The position numbers and the translations under genes are program-made. A stretch of DNA of 64,000 nt. Source: Dactylonectria macrodidyma. Its lineage: Eukaryota > Ascomycota > Sordariomycetes > Hypocreales > Nectriaceae. The stretch spans positions 868,001 to 932,000 of the forward strand of contig JAGMUV010000005.1 in the NCBI GenBank assembly GCA_020744425.1, given 5' to 3'. Shown here one piece after another: positions 44,543 through 56,147 of this stretch (positions are counted from its first letter, which is position 1; every line of letters begins with the position of its first letter). The notes beneath the pieces are model-generated. The model saw nothing but the letters and a program-made list of their open reading frames with translations, had not been told where the DNA came from and did not search any database.

Positions 44543-45154
44543 TGGACGGACATCGTTGGAGAGTTTGGGGATATAGACTTGGAGATTATTTTTTAGACTC
44601 GGTAACAGAATAAAATGGTTTTTTTTTTTTTTTTTGCATTAAGAATCGCGAATTCTCCACATGAGGTGCCGAAGTCTTGAGTGCATGGTAGCCCGCAATC
44701 TGGGCCCCTTTAGAAAGGCGAGTGGGATGACGCTGAGTGAATAAGTCTACCACGCGCGGACGTCTACGATCAACTTGAAGGGTCTGAAATAGTCCACTTG
44801 CGAGTTTTAGGAAAATGCCAAGCCATAGGAATTGGAGTGTGTCGATGTAAAGGAAAGCGCAATGTGTTCTATCTCTCTTTGGGTAACTTCGCCTCCTCAT
44901 CTCGCTTTCACAGCTGTCCCAGTGAGACTATCTCTCACCTTGACAATCCAAAGAAATAATAAGCCAGAGAATATGGCCATACTTACGAGTCTAAACGAAG
45001 GTTTACGTAACACGAAGTTGAGGCGCATTATTTTTGTTTGAAAGTGTGTGTGGCATTATTCATTTGAAGGCCTACAAAACATGTGGAATCATGTACAAAG
45101 TTGTCACAACGCCGCTTCATCCCATTTCCCATTTCCTTCGCTTGATTTTGCGCT
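44543..45154. other. Intergenic region between convergent genes
   Basis: 612 bp, with a run of 17 T at 44619-44635. It holds the 3' untranslated regions of the secreted protein and aldehyde dehydrogenase genes. No gene seen. Confidence 0.45.
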
Positions 45155-46826
45155 TTAGTTGTCGTACAGCTTGATAGCAACACTCTTGTTCTGAGTGTAG
45201 TTGGCCAGGGCAGCCTCTCCCAGCTCGCGGCCAATTCCTGATTGCTTGAAGCCACCGAAGGGAAGCTGGTGGTGAAGTTCTATTGAGGGTTTGTTAGTTG
45301 CTGAGTTTAGAATGTGATTGAGAAATGGCAGTGACTTACGGTTGTAGCAGTTGACCCAGACGGTACCAGCCTTGAGCGAGTTGCTGACGCGAATGGCGGT
45401 GTTCAGGTTCTTGGTGTGGACGGCAGCGGCCAGACCGTAGTCGGTGTTGTGGGCGAGCTCGATGACCTCCTCCTCATCCTTGAACTTGGAGATGGCGCAG
45501 ACGGGGCCGAAGATCTCCTCCTGCATGATCTTCATCTCGGGCTTGACGTTGCTGAAGATGGTGGGCTTGATGAAGTAACCCTTGTCACCGAGACGCTCAC
45601 CACCGGTCTCGACGGTGGCGCCCTCCTCCTTGCCGGACTTGATGTAGCTCATGATACGGTCGTACTGAAGCTGGCTGACCTGGGGGCCCTGGAAGGTCTC
45701 CTCGTTGAAGGGGTCACCGACCTTGTTCGCGGCAGCTCGGGTCTTGAAGGCGGCGAGGAACTTGTCGTAGATGCCCTCCTGGACGAAGATGCGGGTACCG
45801 GCGCAGCAGCACTGGCCGTGGTTGTAGTAGATACCGAAGTTGACCCAGTCGATGGCCTCCTCGATGTCGGCGTCGTCGAAGACGATGTTGGGGGACTTGC
45901 CACCGAGCTCGAGGGTGACCTTCTTGAGGTTGGAGGAGGCGGCGGCCTTCATGATGGTTCGGCCGATGACGGTGGAGCCGGTGAAAGCAATCTTGTCGAC
46001 GTCCATGTGGAGGGAGAGGGCGGAACCGGCAGTCTTGCCGAATCCGGAGACCAGGTTGAAGACACCGGCGGGGAAGCCGGCCTGCTCGATGTACTGGGTG
46101 AAGACGAGGGCAGAGAGGGGAGTCTGCTCAGCGGTCTTCATGATGACAGTGTTACCAGTGGCCAGGGCGGGTCCGATCTTCCACGCCAGCATGAGAAGAG
46201 GGAAGTTCCAGGGGATGATCTGGCCGCAGACACCGATCTGGGGAAAGGAGGGTTAGCGCCGGCACTTCGAGAGAGGCAGATATGGGGTTACTCACGGGCT
46301 CGGGGCGGGTGTAGTGGAACATGTCGGGGGAGATGTCGATGGTCTTTCCCTCGATCTTGTCGGCCCAGCCGGCGTAGTATCGGAGGCAGCCGATGACGGC
46401 ACCGACATCGCCGCGGGCGTTGGAGATGGACTTTCCGTTGTCGAGGGACTCGACAGCGGCGAGGAGCTCGGCGTTCTTCTCAGCAATCTCAGCGAGCTTG
46501 AGCAGGTAGTTGCCTCGCTGCTGGGGCGATGTCTTCTTCCAGGTGGTGTCGAAGGCCTTTCGGGCGGCGGCGACGGCGAGGTCGATGTCCTTCTCGGTAC
46601 CCTCGCAGACGGAGGTGATGACCTCCTCGGTGGAGGGGTTGATGACCTCGAACTTGCCCTTGTCGACACCCTCAACCCACTTGCCGTCGATGAAGCTGTG
46701 AGACGAAATTGTTAGCTAGAGCTCGATGTGTAGATGCGGAGGAAGGAAGTGAGTAATAACGTACAGGCCAATGGGCTGCTGGTAGGGACCAGTGATGGGG
46801 GTGGTGAGCTCGACGGTCAAAGCCAT
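45155..46826 (-). CDS. aldA: Aldehyde dehydrogenase (NAD(P)+), AldA-type
   Basis: Four exons: 46826-46765, 46695-46296, 46237-45340 and 45279-45155, giving 494 aa, the usual length of the family. It oxidises aldehydes, chiefly acetaldehyde, to acids during ethanol or threonine use and detoxification. Conserved residues seen: Asn165 in PWNFP, the nucleotide-binding FTGSTVIG (239-246), Glu264 in LELGGKSPN, the catalytic Cys298 in GQCCCAGTR, and EEIFGPV with PFGGFKQSG near the end. No N-terminal targeting peptide is evident, so cytosolic location is likely. Codon choice is strongly biased to C-ending codons, as in highly expressed fungal genes, which also creates a long antisense frame. Confidence 0.95.
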
Positions 46827-49800
46827 TGTGTGGTTGTGTGGGTGGTGGAGGTTGGAGAGTGTGTGGGGGTTGGGTATCTTAGAGTTGAGGAGAGGGGGGA
46901 ATCAAAGCTGTTATATAGAAGAGAGATGAGAGAGATGAGCATGAAACTGGAGGGAAGAAAAAAGAATCTTTCAACGACGGGAGCGGCGTATTTAATCTTG
47001 AATCTCGACGCGGGGTTAACACTCTCGGCGATGGGGGGGAGAGAGGGGGGGTTGTGAGAAGGAGGAGGGGGGGTGGGATTGCTGCCGCCAATCTTCCCCA
47101 CAATAGCCTCGCCTCCCAACGCACCGAGCCCCCGTCGTCCTGCGAAGCAAGGTTACCTACCAGACTAGGATAGAAGAAGTACGTACCGGAAGTATGGAGT
47201 AACGATGTATGGGGCATAGAGCAGCATCGTGCGTCGGCATGGGAACACGGATATGGAGACGCAGTAACGGAGGTTGTTTAGGTGTGCTGCTCTGTGCCCG
47301 TATGGTTGTAGGGCGCAACTGCTCCTAGCTAGGTCGTGCTGTTTGTACCGCGGTACGTCAAACGCCATGGAACAATACCTAACAGGGCGAACATATTCCC
47401 TCCATCTCGGATCAGACAGAACACGGCAAGCCGTCCTCCCGTCCCCACACCTCCCTCTCCCTCCGGGTTGCTGTTTGGCATCTACTACCTACTGTAGTTG
47501 TTCACTTCGTAGACCAGACGAAGAGAGACGCAGTACAGCTCATCAGAACCGTTCGATTCAACCCCCCAAACTTTCCCAACCCCAAAGATGCCCTGCAACT
47601 CCTTCTCCCTCTTCGCCTCCTCCCCGCGAGTGGATGGAACTGACACGGCTCCGCGAATCACACGGCCGGCCGGAGCGGACGAGGCAATGCGGCCCCACAA
47701 GCTGCTTGGTGAGCTTCCCCGCAACCGGTGGCCAATGATGGCCCGGGGGGATCCATGTCCCACATCTTCAGCAACCCAGACGACGGGTTTCCTCCAGGCT
47801 GTCTCATCCATTCTGCTGCTCTTTCGTGCTGCAGCTGCTCAAACAAGCCAAGTCCCGAGACACACACACACACCAAAAAACCCGTACCAGATAGCCTTTC
47901 CTTCCCTTGCCAGCGGTTCCCCCCTCCTTCCTTACTCGCTCGCTCCAAAGGGTCGCCCCTTCCCTAGGTAGAAACAGGCGCCGCCGGTGGAGTAATCGCT
48001 GAGTGACAAATCCTGCAGAGCCCCGGATCCGATCTAGGTACATGGCTACCTTGCGCCGCAGCGACACCTAAAATGGTTAAGCGCTACACTCTGTTACGCT
48101 GCGGTACAACCCTCAACGATTGAATGATCGCCCCTGTCGGCAGCTCGTCTCGAGTCGCACGTCGCAGCCATCGCCTGTGATATGTACTACAGTACCCCGT
48201 GCTGTCGACCTTACTAATTTCTGGATTAATAACCATCCCGCTACTGTACAGATATTGCCGTTGCTCGGACTGAGGGCGAGTGCCGTAACGCCTCCGGCCC
48301 GCCGCTACGATGCTTCAGCCTTGGTACTTCCCGAACCTCTATACTGTCTACGGCTTCGAGCTGATCAACCGATCGGTTCCCGAAACGTGCATCATCCTAG
48401 TCCCTCACCCGCGCTACGAACCTCTGAGCTTCGACTGCTTTCCGTTTGACCCCTCCAAACTCGATGAGGTGGCCATTTCCCATCATCGCTGCCGCATTTC
48501 ACGAGTAACGGTACTTCCGGAACCGCGCCTCGTGCCCCCAACATCGTTACATGATCCGTGCTAGTGCATACTTCCGTACATCCTGCTCCATGTAAGAGAA
48601 AGCAGCGCTTGCTAGGGCGTGTATCCTAGGAGCCTGGGATCCTAGGGATATCACTCTTAGTGAGTGGTAGAAGTCGTCGACTCTACGAAGTACCGCAACG
48701 GCACAGCGCCACCCACACCCCGCATTGACGTCGTTGGTTTTGGATCTGTTTGCTGGCTGGTCTTTGCTTGACTAGGCCAGGGATGGCTGTAGGCATGAGA
48801 GAGCGGGGAGTCTGGAGCCAAACCGAGGTGGTGTCCCTGAAGAAAGCCCTTGCAACTCCGCGACAACAGCCACGCAGAACTGTCTGAGATGGCAACCGTC
48901 CCCCCAGAAACGACCCTGATGCCCCATCAGTCCGCATTTGCGTTCGCGATGCAGCGAGAGAAAAAAAAAGATGCAATGCCGCGGAGACTTTGCAGCGACT
49001 GGCTCTCACCCTTTCTTGCGCTCTCGCACTCTCGCTTCACCTGGAGCCGACCCCCACAGTCGAACCCTCCGTACCAGCTCCGACCAACCTGTAAGAGCTC
49101 CGACCTGCCTGTAGGAGCCACTGAGAGCTGCCCTGATTCCTCCGCGCAGCAAAAAAAGTCGCTGCGAGCGCGGGCAGTTTGGGCGCTTCCTCGGCGTAAT
49201 GGGGAGCGAGCCATTAACCCCGCACGCCAAGACCGTCACCCGTGGGTAATATTGGGTAATGCTGGGCATCTCTACTCCGTCGACTCTACGGAGCACCTAG
49301 GAGACATCCCTGGGCTAAAGTTCCCTAACCTGGGTTAACCCTAGACCCTAGAGCCGTCAACCAACCCCAGACAAATCCGCCGCCCCCTTCTGGCCCTTCT
49401 GCCACCAACAAGAGCTATGAGCCCAGAACCGTCTCCAACTTGGCCCGCCGGTCGTCCTAGCCTACGACACCCCCCCCGTGACTTTCCGACCCATCTTCTT
49501 TCCTCTTGGCCGGCAGCCGTCCTGCCCTGTCTACCTGCGTGTTGAGTTGAAGCTAGGTAACAAGCTGTGGCGGACCCGCAGACTCGCCGTGTCCATTGCG
49601 GCTCCGCTGCGACTCCGTCCTGCCGGCGATGGCGGGGATGCGACCCACCTCCCCCATCACCGGCGGCGTCTTGCATCCAGATTCAGACCTGGAGAGTCCA
49701 TCCAGCTTGCCATGTGCGACCGCAGAAGCCGACCCCGACGTGGAGAAGGTAGCCTTTGATTACTCAAACCGCCTTGGGAGCAGCCGCCATTGGATCGTTG

Positions 49801-51820
49801 GATCTTTGGTCAAGCCATCTCCATCGACGACGTTCGTGTGATGCCGACATGTGGGACTCCGTGGGACGCTCCCCGCACGCCTCCTTCACGCTCAAGTTGC
49901 TCTCCCCTGCCCGTCTCCCGGCCCACTGGTTGACATGGCGGCTGTATGGAACGGGATAGTGATCAGGCGCCTCTCTCCAAATTACCAGATTCGTTCAGAG
50001 TTGCATATTGTTGAGCCTGGAGTGCATTCTAGCCCTGGAAATGGCTATCGTTCGGGGTCATGACAAACGATGCCGTCCAAACTGGTCACTCTACTTTGAC
50101 CTCCAAGTCGACTATACCCCGCTAGATCACCAACTCTACCTTGATAGAGACGGTACATACAGAACACAGACGTACCCCACATCCGGGGGAAGGAGGGGGT
50201 CATGCCATGGCCGACCTCCCTCAGGAACCAATGCACGTAAGCCGGAGAAGGGGACGAGTGGTCGAAGCACACACGGATGATGGAGCTTGCGTTTAGACGC
50301 TCTGCCACATGGCCCACCACCGTTCACCCCCCGTGTCGCGGAGCCGCCCCTACATCTAAGCAGTCAAGGCTGTCCCCAACGCGTGGCTGAGCGGCCCCTG
50401 TTCTTCCTCCCCTCCCTAGGCGTCGATGGACTGATATCTGGCTCAGCTGGAACCGCAACGGCAGATTTTAGTCGCTTGGGAGCCGCCCCGTCCGTCCCCC
50501 AGATTTTGTGCCCCAGATGGCTCGGTGTCGTTGGGAAGTACCGGGTCCCGTCCGTCCCCAGAGTCTGTCTCCCCAGGCCCCAGACACCTCCCCACGGACC
50601 CCCTTCGGACCCCTAATGCCATGAGGCTATTTGACGCCGTTGCCGCCTTGAATCAGCATCTCCTGATGTGCGGAAGTCCGCGCGGAACCGCCACTCGGGT
50701 ACCAGTTACCCTGTGTTAGTGTCGCGTGTCAAGGCCCCGCAGCGCCTGGGACACCACATTTATCCGACTTGGTTGATGAGCTGCTCGATTTTCTTTTCGA
50801 GAGAGCGAGAGGATAGGCGTGAGTGAACTTGGTAGGTAAAGTAGTCAAACTGTTCAGGGCCGTCTTTACTTCTACTACGTGCAGTGTACTCATCTGAAGA
50901 GGCGGTCATTCCGAGAAGACATTGTGGCATTGGCAGACCGGGACACAGGCCGTGAGACTTTCTCTAACCCTGTTTGCGCCAAAAGGGATTTGTATGAGGG
51001 AGATATTGGGACTAACAAACCTCGGCAATCCTATGCAAACATAACCTTAAGGCATCTCCATTGTCTGAAGGAGAACGACAGATGTGTTGCAAACTTGAGG
51101 TCGCTGGGACTCAACAGACGTATCCCTTACTCCTTCAATGGCCAATAGAATTCCACATCTGGATCATAAGACTGCTGACAAAGAGGAGCGAAATGCGTTT
51201 GAGCTCAGGCTTTGGAAGCTGCAAGAACACGGAGTTGCACAGGAGCCACACCAAGCATCAAACTTAGGTATATCCTAATCCAGGACTCGCATTCTACTCT
51301 AGAGGTTTGGTTTAGAAGCTCCCGCAATGACTAGTTGCAATTCAAGAGACAAGACCGCCACAGAGCAGGCTTTTCACTCTATCTGTACATCCCTTGGGGT
51401 CGCCCTGGATGACGATTCGGTGTGCCAAACTCGTGCCTGCACGCCCGTAGCAAAACTTGGTCACAAGCCGCACAACAAAACCTCCTGCCTCTTTCGACAT
51501 TCAACATGGGAATCCCACCTAGGAACCAGGTGGACTAAATGGAGTTCCCTTGACCTTTTTTCTTTGGAATGATTCACTGGTCTTCCAAGCTGTCGTAAGG
51601 TACCCAACTCCTTTGACGCGAACTTTTGAGCCGTGAACATCAAACCAAAAGGAGCAAGCACTCGCCAGCGGTTGCCAGCTGCCCAACAGGTGCCACACAA
51701 CACCGTGCCCGTTCCTCCCTGGCAAAAACGAAAACACGCGAGATAAATCTGCCCTCGCATTCACCACTCATCTTTTGCAATACTCACAGCACAGAGACGT
51801 CAACCCGAAACACTGTGACC
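46827..51820. other. 5-kb gene-poor region
   Basis: The region between aldehyde dehydrogenase (minus) and the DUF7918 gene (plus) has many overlapping frames of 60-160 codons in all six frames but none with family features, consistent start context or splicing that extends it. It has a (CA)7 run at 47860-47873, two ATCCTAGG palindromes at 48622-48644 and a CCCTAA-containing patch near 49325-49350. No tRNA or rRNA was convincing. Confidence 0.4.
46911..46917 (-). promoter_or_regulatory. TATA box of the aldehyde dehydrogenase gene
   Basis: TATATAA reads on the minus strand 85-91 bp upstream of the ATG. A pyrimidine-rich leader follows, as is common in highly expressed fungal genes. Confidence 0.5.
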
Positions 51821-53011
51821 ATGGCAGTTCTTCCTGGAATCCCAGGACTTTCCGTCAGTATCGGTGTGGAAGGGGTGATCGCCACCGAATACGATGACCC
51901 AGAGGAACACCCACCGTGCAAATATGGTGCAAGGTCAACCCACTGCTTTATCGAATCCAAGGCTGGGGCAGAGTTCAACATACAGATGACATTGACTCCT
52001 GATTATGTTCCCATCCCCGGACATACTAACGTGTACGCCCATCCCATCATCGACGGTGACACTCTACACGGCGAAAGCATCTGCCATGGGCATGAATGGT
52101 CGAGCTTGAGAACTGTTGTGCACGCCGGAGCATATACGCCGTCGAATGTTCCATACAGGATCAACCGGAGTAGCTTCGTGTTCACTCCGATCATGACTTG
52201 TAGGTGGAGATTGACGATATCATTGATTATGTGCCATCTAATGCAATATAGGCGATAGCCAAGACAGCCTATCTCTTCACGACCCTGATGCTATGAAGTG
52301 GTTGGGCACTATCCGCGTCATGGTTGTATCGGCCATTCACACAGGTTCCCGTGCCGAGTATGCAGGGCCAGAGAAAAAGGGCAACGTTGAGATACCCGAG
52401 AAGTTACTAAAGGGGAGGGATTTGGCCCATGGCCCAGCGTATGGAACCTATCGTCAAAGCTACAGCAATTTGAACTAACGATCTACAGCCTGTCCACCAG
52501 CACTCTCATATATACCCCGAGATTTGCTGTTACCCATGGGCACCTGACCGTTGGCATGTTTTACTTCCATTGCCGATCTCATAGTACGTCAAAGTCCTCC
52601 GAGTGCCTGTGAGGGCCTACAGTTTACTGATCGATATATAGAGGCTTTGCAGTCGCATATGATAATCCCCCACTCGCCACCACCGACAATGCCATTGCCA
52701 AAGGATGATGGTCTGGGTCGTCTCTCTGAAGCTGAAATCCGTCGCCTAGCGAGCGAGAGATTACAAGATATTAAGGTATGAATGCCATTCAGGTTTAACT
52801 TCTTCTCTTATCGCATGTCGCCGGGCCCGATATTCCAATACTCTGGCCTGATCATGTTGTTTGCTGGAAGGGTAGCTAATCGTGAGACTAGGTGATGGAC
52901 GAGGGGGTAGTCAAACGCGAACCCGATTCTCCACCAAAGACTCTGCGCCCCTTGAAGATGGTGAAACTTGAGGATGGGAAGGAAGCATTTGATCTGACAG
53001 AATATGCCTGA
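51821..53011 (+). CDS. DUF7918-type fungal protein
   Basis: Five exons: 51821-52199, 52252-52438, 52489-52583, 52642-52775 and 52892-53011, giving 304 aa. All introns have gt-ag ends and keep frame. The N-terminus (PGLSVSIGVEGVIATEYDDPEEH, then THCFIESKAGAEFNIQM) matches the start of DUF7918 proteins, which open with a beta-rich fold of this form. The middle carries GTIRVMVVSA and KLLKGRDLAHGPA. After the third splice comes the typical close of the domain, FYFHCRSHKALQSHMIIP. The tail is charged (LSEAEIRRLASERLQ) and ends with two KREP/KLED-type segments that could be SUMO-type sites. Function of the family is unknown. The fold assignment is from memory of the family pattern. Confidence 0.75.
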
Positions 53012-53641
53012 CGGAGTGTAATGGCGTTATGGCAAATGGTGTGGAATTGTGGGTGGTTGGTGTTTGTTTGCCCACGGCCTGATGTGGCTATCTGGTGACG
53101 TGTTAGGGAGGGATAGACTACAGATAAACTCCCAAGAGGCATGGGTGTGAAGAAAGGCAACTCCAAGCACGTTTCTCGCAACTGAAAGCAAACTTGTGGT
53201 TCGAATGAACTCAAATAACTGACACCGATTAATGAGAAATCCTTTGTACTGTTAGGTGCTTCAAACATCCTTCTGGTCTGTAGTTGCTGGGATTGGCCTT
53301 GTGGAGGTGACACTTTGGTGGTCGAGGCTCTAACCGAGATCCACGGGGTACCTGCGTCTCGGCCGCCATTGGTGCGTGCAGCTCCCTGCCAAGACGCCAG
53401 CTTGAACCTCCTCCCCATCTCCTTTCGACGAGTCAGTCCCCGAACCCCATGACGTTGCATTTCGAGCGCCCATCCCATCGCCTTATCCATCGCCTACCCC
53501 ATCGCCTCATTGTGTCAATCCTCGCCCGGTACGCCCGCATCTCGCCTGTCAACACGACAATGCCCCGGCGCGGAAATGCTGCAGTCGCCCTCGCATAGCC
53601 GCCGCCTTTTCGCACGCGCTCGTCACTGAGGGCCGTTCGCC
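53012..53641. other. Intergenic region
   Basis: 630 bp between the DUF7918 stop and the RGP1 start, same strand. The last 150 bp are pyrimidine-rich and probably contain the RGP1 leader. A 200-codon antisense frame has no features. Confidence 0.45.
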
Positions 53642-56147
53642 ATGGCGCCCGACGCCTCGAGCAACATCCGCGTCTTCATCCGCTGGCACGACCAGACCGT
53701 CTTTGCCGGCGAAGAAGTCAAATGCACAATCACCTTTAAGAACGTCGCGTCCGGGCCGAATCTGCCGAAGCACCAGTCGTCGTCCGGTAACCTTGCCTCG
53801 CCGCTCCGCCGCAAGTCCAACAATGGCTTGACCCCGCCGTCGGCCTCGGCTCCCTCGGGCAGAGGCCATCACCGGTCTGCCCTGTCGCTGAGCGTTCCTT
53901 CGAGTCGTACTCACAGCCGTTCGGGGTCTTTGCAATGGCCGGCGCCTTCGAGCACAACGAGTGACCGTCATCCCCCGCCCAGTGCCGGGCACGCTCACAA
54001 GCGCTCCCTTTCTATCGTCTCCATCGGGTCGACCAGCACAATCGACGACCATACTCAACGCAACGAGCCTCCAGCGCGACCGTCACGGCCAACTCGTGGC
54101 CATGGACGCGCATCGAGCTTGCAGATTATTCCTCGTGCCCAAAACCAGGCACCTCCCGGACCACAGTCGGGTATGCGTCTCGAGGCGCTGATAGTGAACC
54201 TACGCTGACTCTGAAACAGCGTCCATATCGCCGAGACTCTCGAGCTCCCCCTTATTCCATTCATCATACCCACCCCCTGACCGATTTGGTCGGATGTCTC
54301 GTCCTCCTACGGCACCAAATACCCCACGCAATCCTCACAGGTCACCTCGGGCATCGCCAAACCTGATGCCAGAGTTTCGATTTCCAGCGGCATCACCGAC
54401 GCGTGTGACATCAACCCAGGTGAAGGCACCAAATGAGCGCATGCTCAGCCCTCTGTCTGGGTCTACGGACACCAAAAACGTGGCAATTCGACCGAAGGAT
54501 TCGGTTCCTACCATCAACGAGCAACCCGCACCCGCTGCCCGAATATTGGCCACGTCTGGTATTCTCGGAGGAACGCCGCGGAGCAGCGGCGAGTTTTATG
54601 CCATGAGCAACAACTCATCGGAAACACTAGTTTCTGAGTACCCAGCCCAACCGCCAGTGAGGGGCCATGGCCGATCTCTCCGGCGGAGCTTGGCGCTCCC
54701 ACCACAGCAGCCAAAGGCGCCAGAGTCATTGATGATGGGATACGCCCAATTACAAGGCTCATTCACCCTGGATGGATCCTTGGTCAGCCTAGGACAGTTC
54801 GAACAAGTCAAAAAGAAGGCAATCGTAGGCCAAGGTGGAGGAGGTGTTGTGGGCTTGGACTCTACAAAACGCGACAATGGGCTTCTGCGAGGCTTCGGTT
54901 GGGGCAAGATCAGCAGTTCCCTGGGAGACTTCCTTGGTGGAGGCGAATTGAGCACCATCAAGGAGATGAGGGGGGTTGCGAACTCGAAAGCCGTTCCTCT
55001 TCTAACCACCCCACAGTCGATCCTGTTCGTGGACCTGCAGCTGGCACCTGGAGACAGCCGTGCCTACGAATATTCTTTCCGGCTCCCGAAGGGACTCCCT
55101 CCTACGCATCGTGGCAAGGCCGTCAAAATCTCATACAGCCTAGTCGTGGGAACCCAAAGAGCCGGCGGAGCCAAAGAGCAACAGGTTCGATCCGTCGAGG
55201 TTCCTTTCCGAGTTCTCGGTAGTGTCAACAGCCATGGAGAAATCCTTGGCCATGACCTTATGAACCCATACGTGCTGCTCCGTGACCAAGCCCAAGTCAC
55301 GAATCCCTCCTTGAGCGGCAAGGAACAAAAGACCAATGGAGTGAATGGAGCCCACGGCCGCCCATCGACGATGAACGACTTCTTACTTTACGTGGATGAC
55401 CTAGTTTCGAGGCCAAGAGATGAGAGTGGAAGTATTTTACTGCCAACTTCTGGCAATGGCAATTCTCGACGACCTTCAGCATATGAGGAGGCAACGACTA
55501 CACAAGAATCCATTCATCTCGCCATTATGAGAAGTAACATGGCATCAGGTGGACAGCAGAGCCCCAACCGATTTGAAATTGCGCGAAACGGACAGCGAGT
55601 CGGAGTGGTGATGCTTACAAGGCCGGCATACCGATTAGGAGAGGTTGTTACGATGGTAGTTGACTTTACAGACGCCGATATCCGATGCTACGCCATGCAC
55701 GCCACTCTTGAGACGTCAGAAAAAATAGACCCGTCGCTGGCCGTGCGGTCAGAGTCGAGCATTCATCGGGTGACGCGTAAAGTACATGCTGCGTCTTCAG
55801 AAGCGACGCTTTACACACGAAGGGTCACATTCAACGCTACGATCCCGATCACGGCTACTCCTGAGTTCGTGACGAGCGGGGTCAGCTTGGACTGGAAGGT
55901 CCGGATCGAATTTGTGGTGCCTTCACAAGGGAGCGATGACTCTGACAGCCGAGAACGACCAGCGAATCACCCACTGCTCGAGCAAATCTCGCAAGATGAG
56001 AAGGGGGGCCAGGTACTTGTGGCAGTAGAAAATCTTGTCTGTGAGAGCTTTGAGATTGCGGTGCCGCTCCGCGTGTATGGAGCAGTCGGGACTGGACTGG
56101 AGCGACTAGAGCGAGACGAGGCGTCGGAAGAAGGCATCGCAGTGTAA
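53642..56147 (+). CDS. RGP1: Rgp1-family protein, subunit of the Ric1-Rgp1 exchange factor
   Basis: Two exons: 53642-54170 and 54220-56147, giving 818 aa. The N-terminus (IRVFIRWHDQTVFAGEEVKC) is the first strand pair of the arrestin-like Rgp1 fold. About 300 low-complexity Ser/Pro residues then split the domain, as in other filamentous fungal members. Conserved parts follow: MMGYAQLQGSFTLDGSLV, TPQSILFVDLQLAPGDSRAY, GKAVKISYSLVVGTQR, EVPFRVL. The C-terminus has YRLGEVVTMVVDF, SLDWKVRIEFVV and FEIAVPLRVYG. With Ric1 the protein activates the Golgi Rab Ypt6/Rab6 for endosome-to-Golgi traffic. Yeast Rgp1 is about 660 aa, so the extra length is in the linker. A donor gtatgc and an acceptor acag support the intron. 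Confidence 0.9.

Noticed and set aside
45416..46396. 326-codon plus-strand frame
   Set aside because: It is antisense to the aldehyde dehydrogenase. Strong bias to C-ending codons there removes stops on the other strand; the translation is Gly/Val/Asp/Leu-rich without family features.
49325..49350. Telomere-like CCCTAA/TTAACCC patch
   Set aside because: Only one exact CCCTAA unit and imperfect neighbours; not an interstitial telomere array.
50220..50330. tRNA-like A box (tggcagagcg on minus) with CATGGC at both ends
   Set aside because: The B-box match is poor (gcttcgaccac), no cloverleaf closes with a 7-bp acceptor stem and a normal anticodon arm, and GCCATGGC is palindromic anyway.
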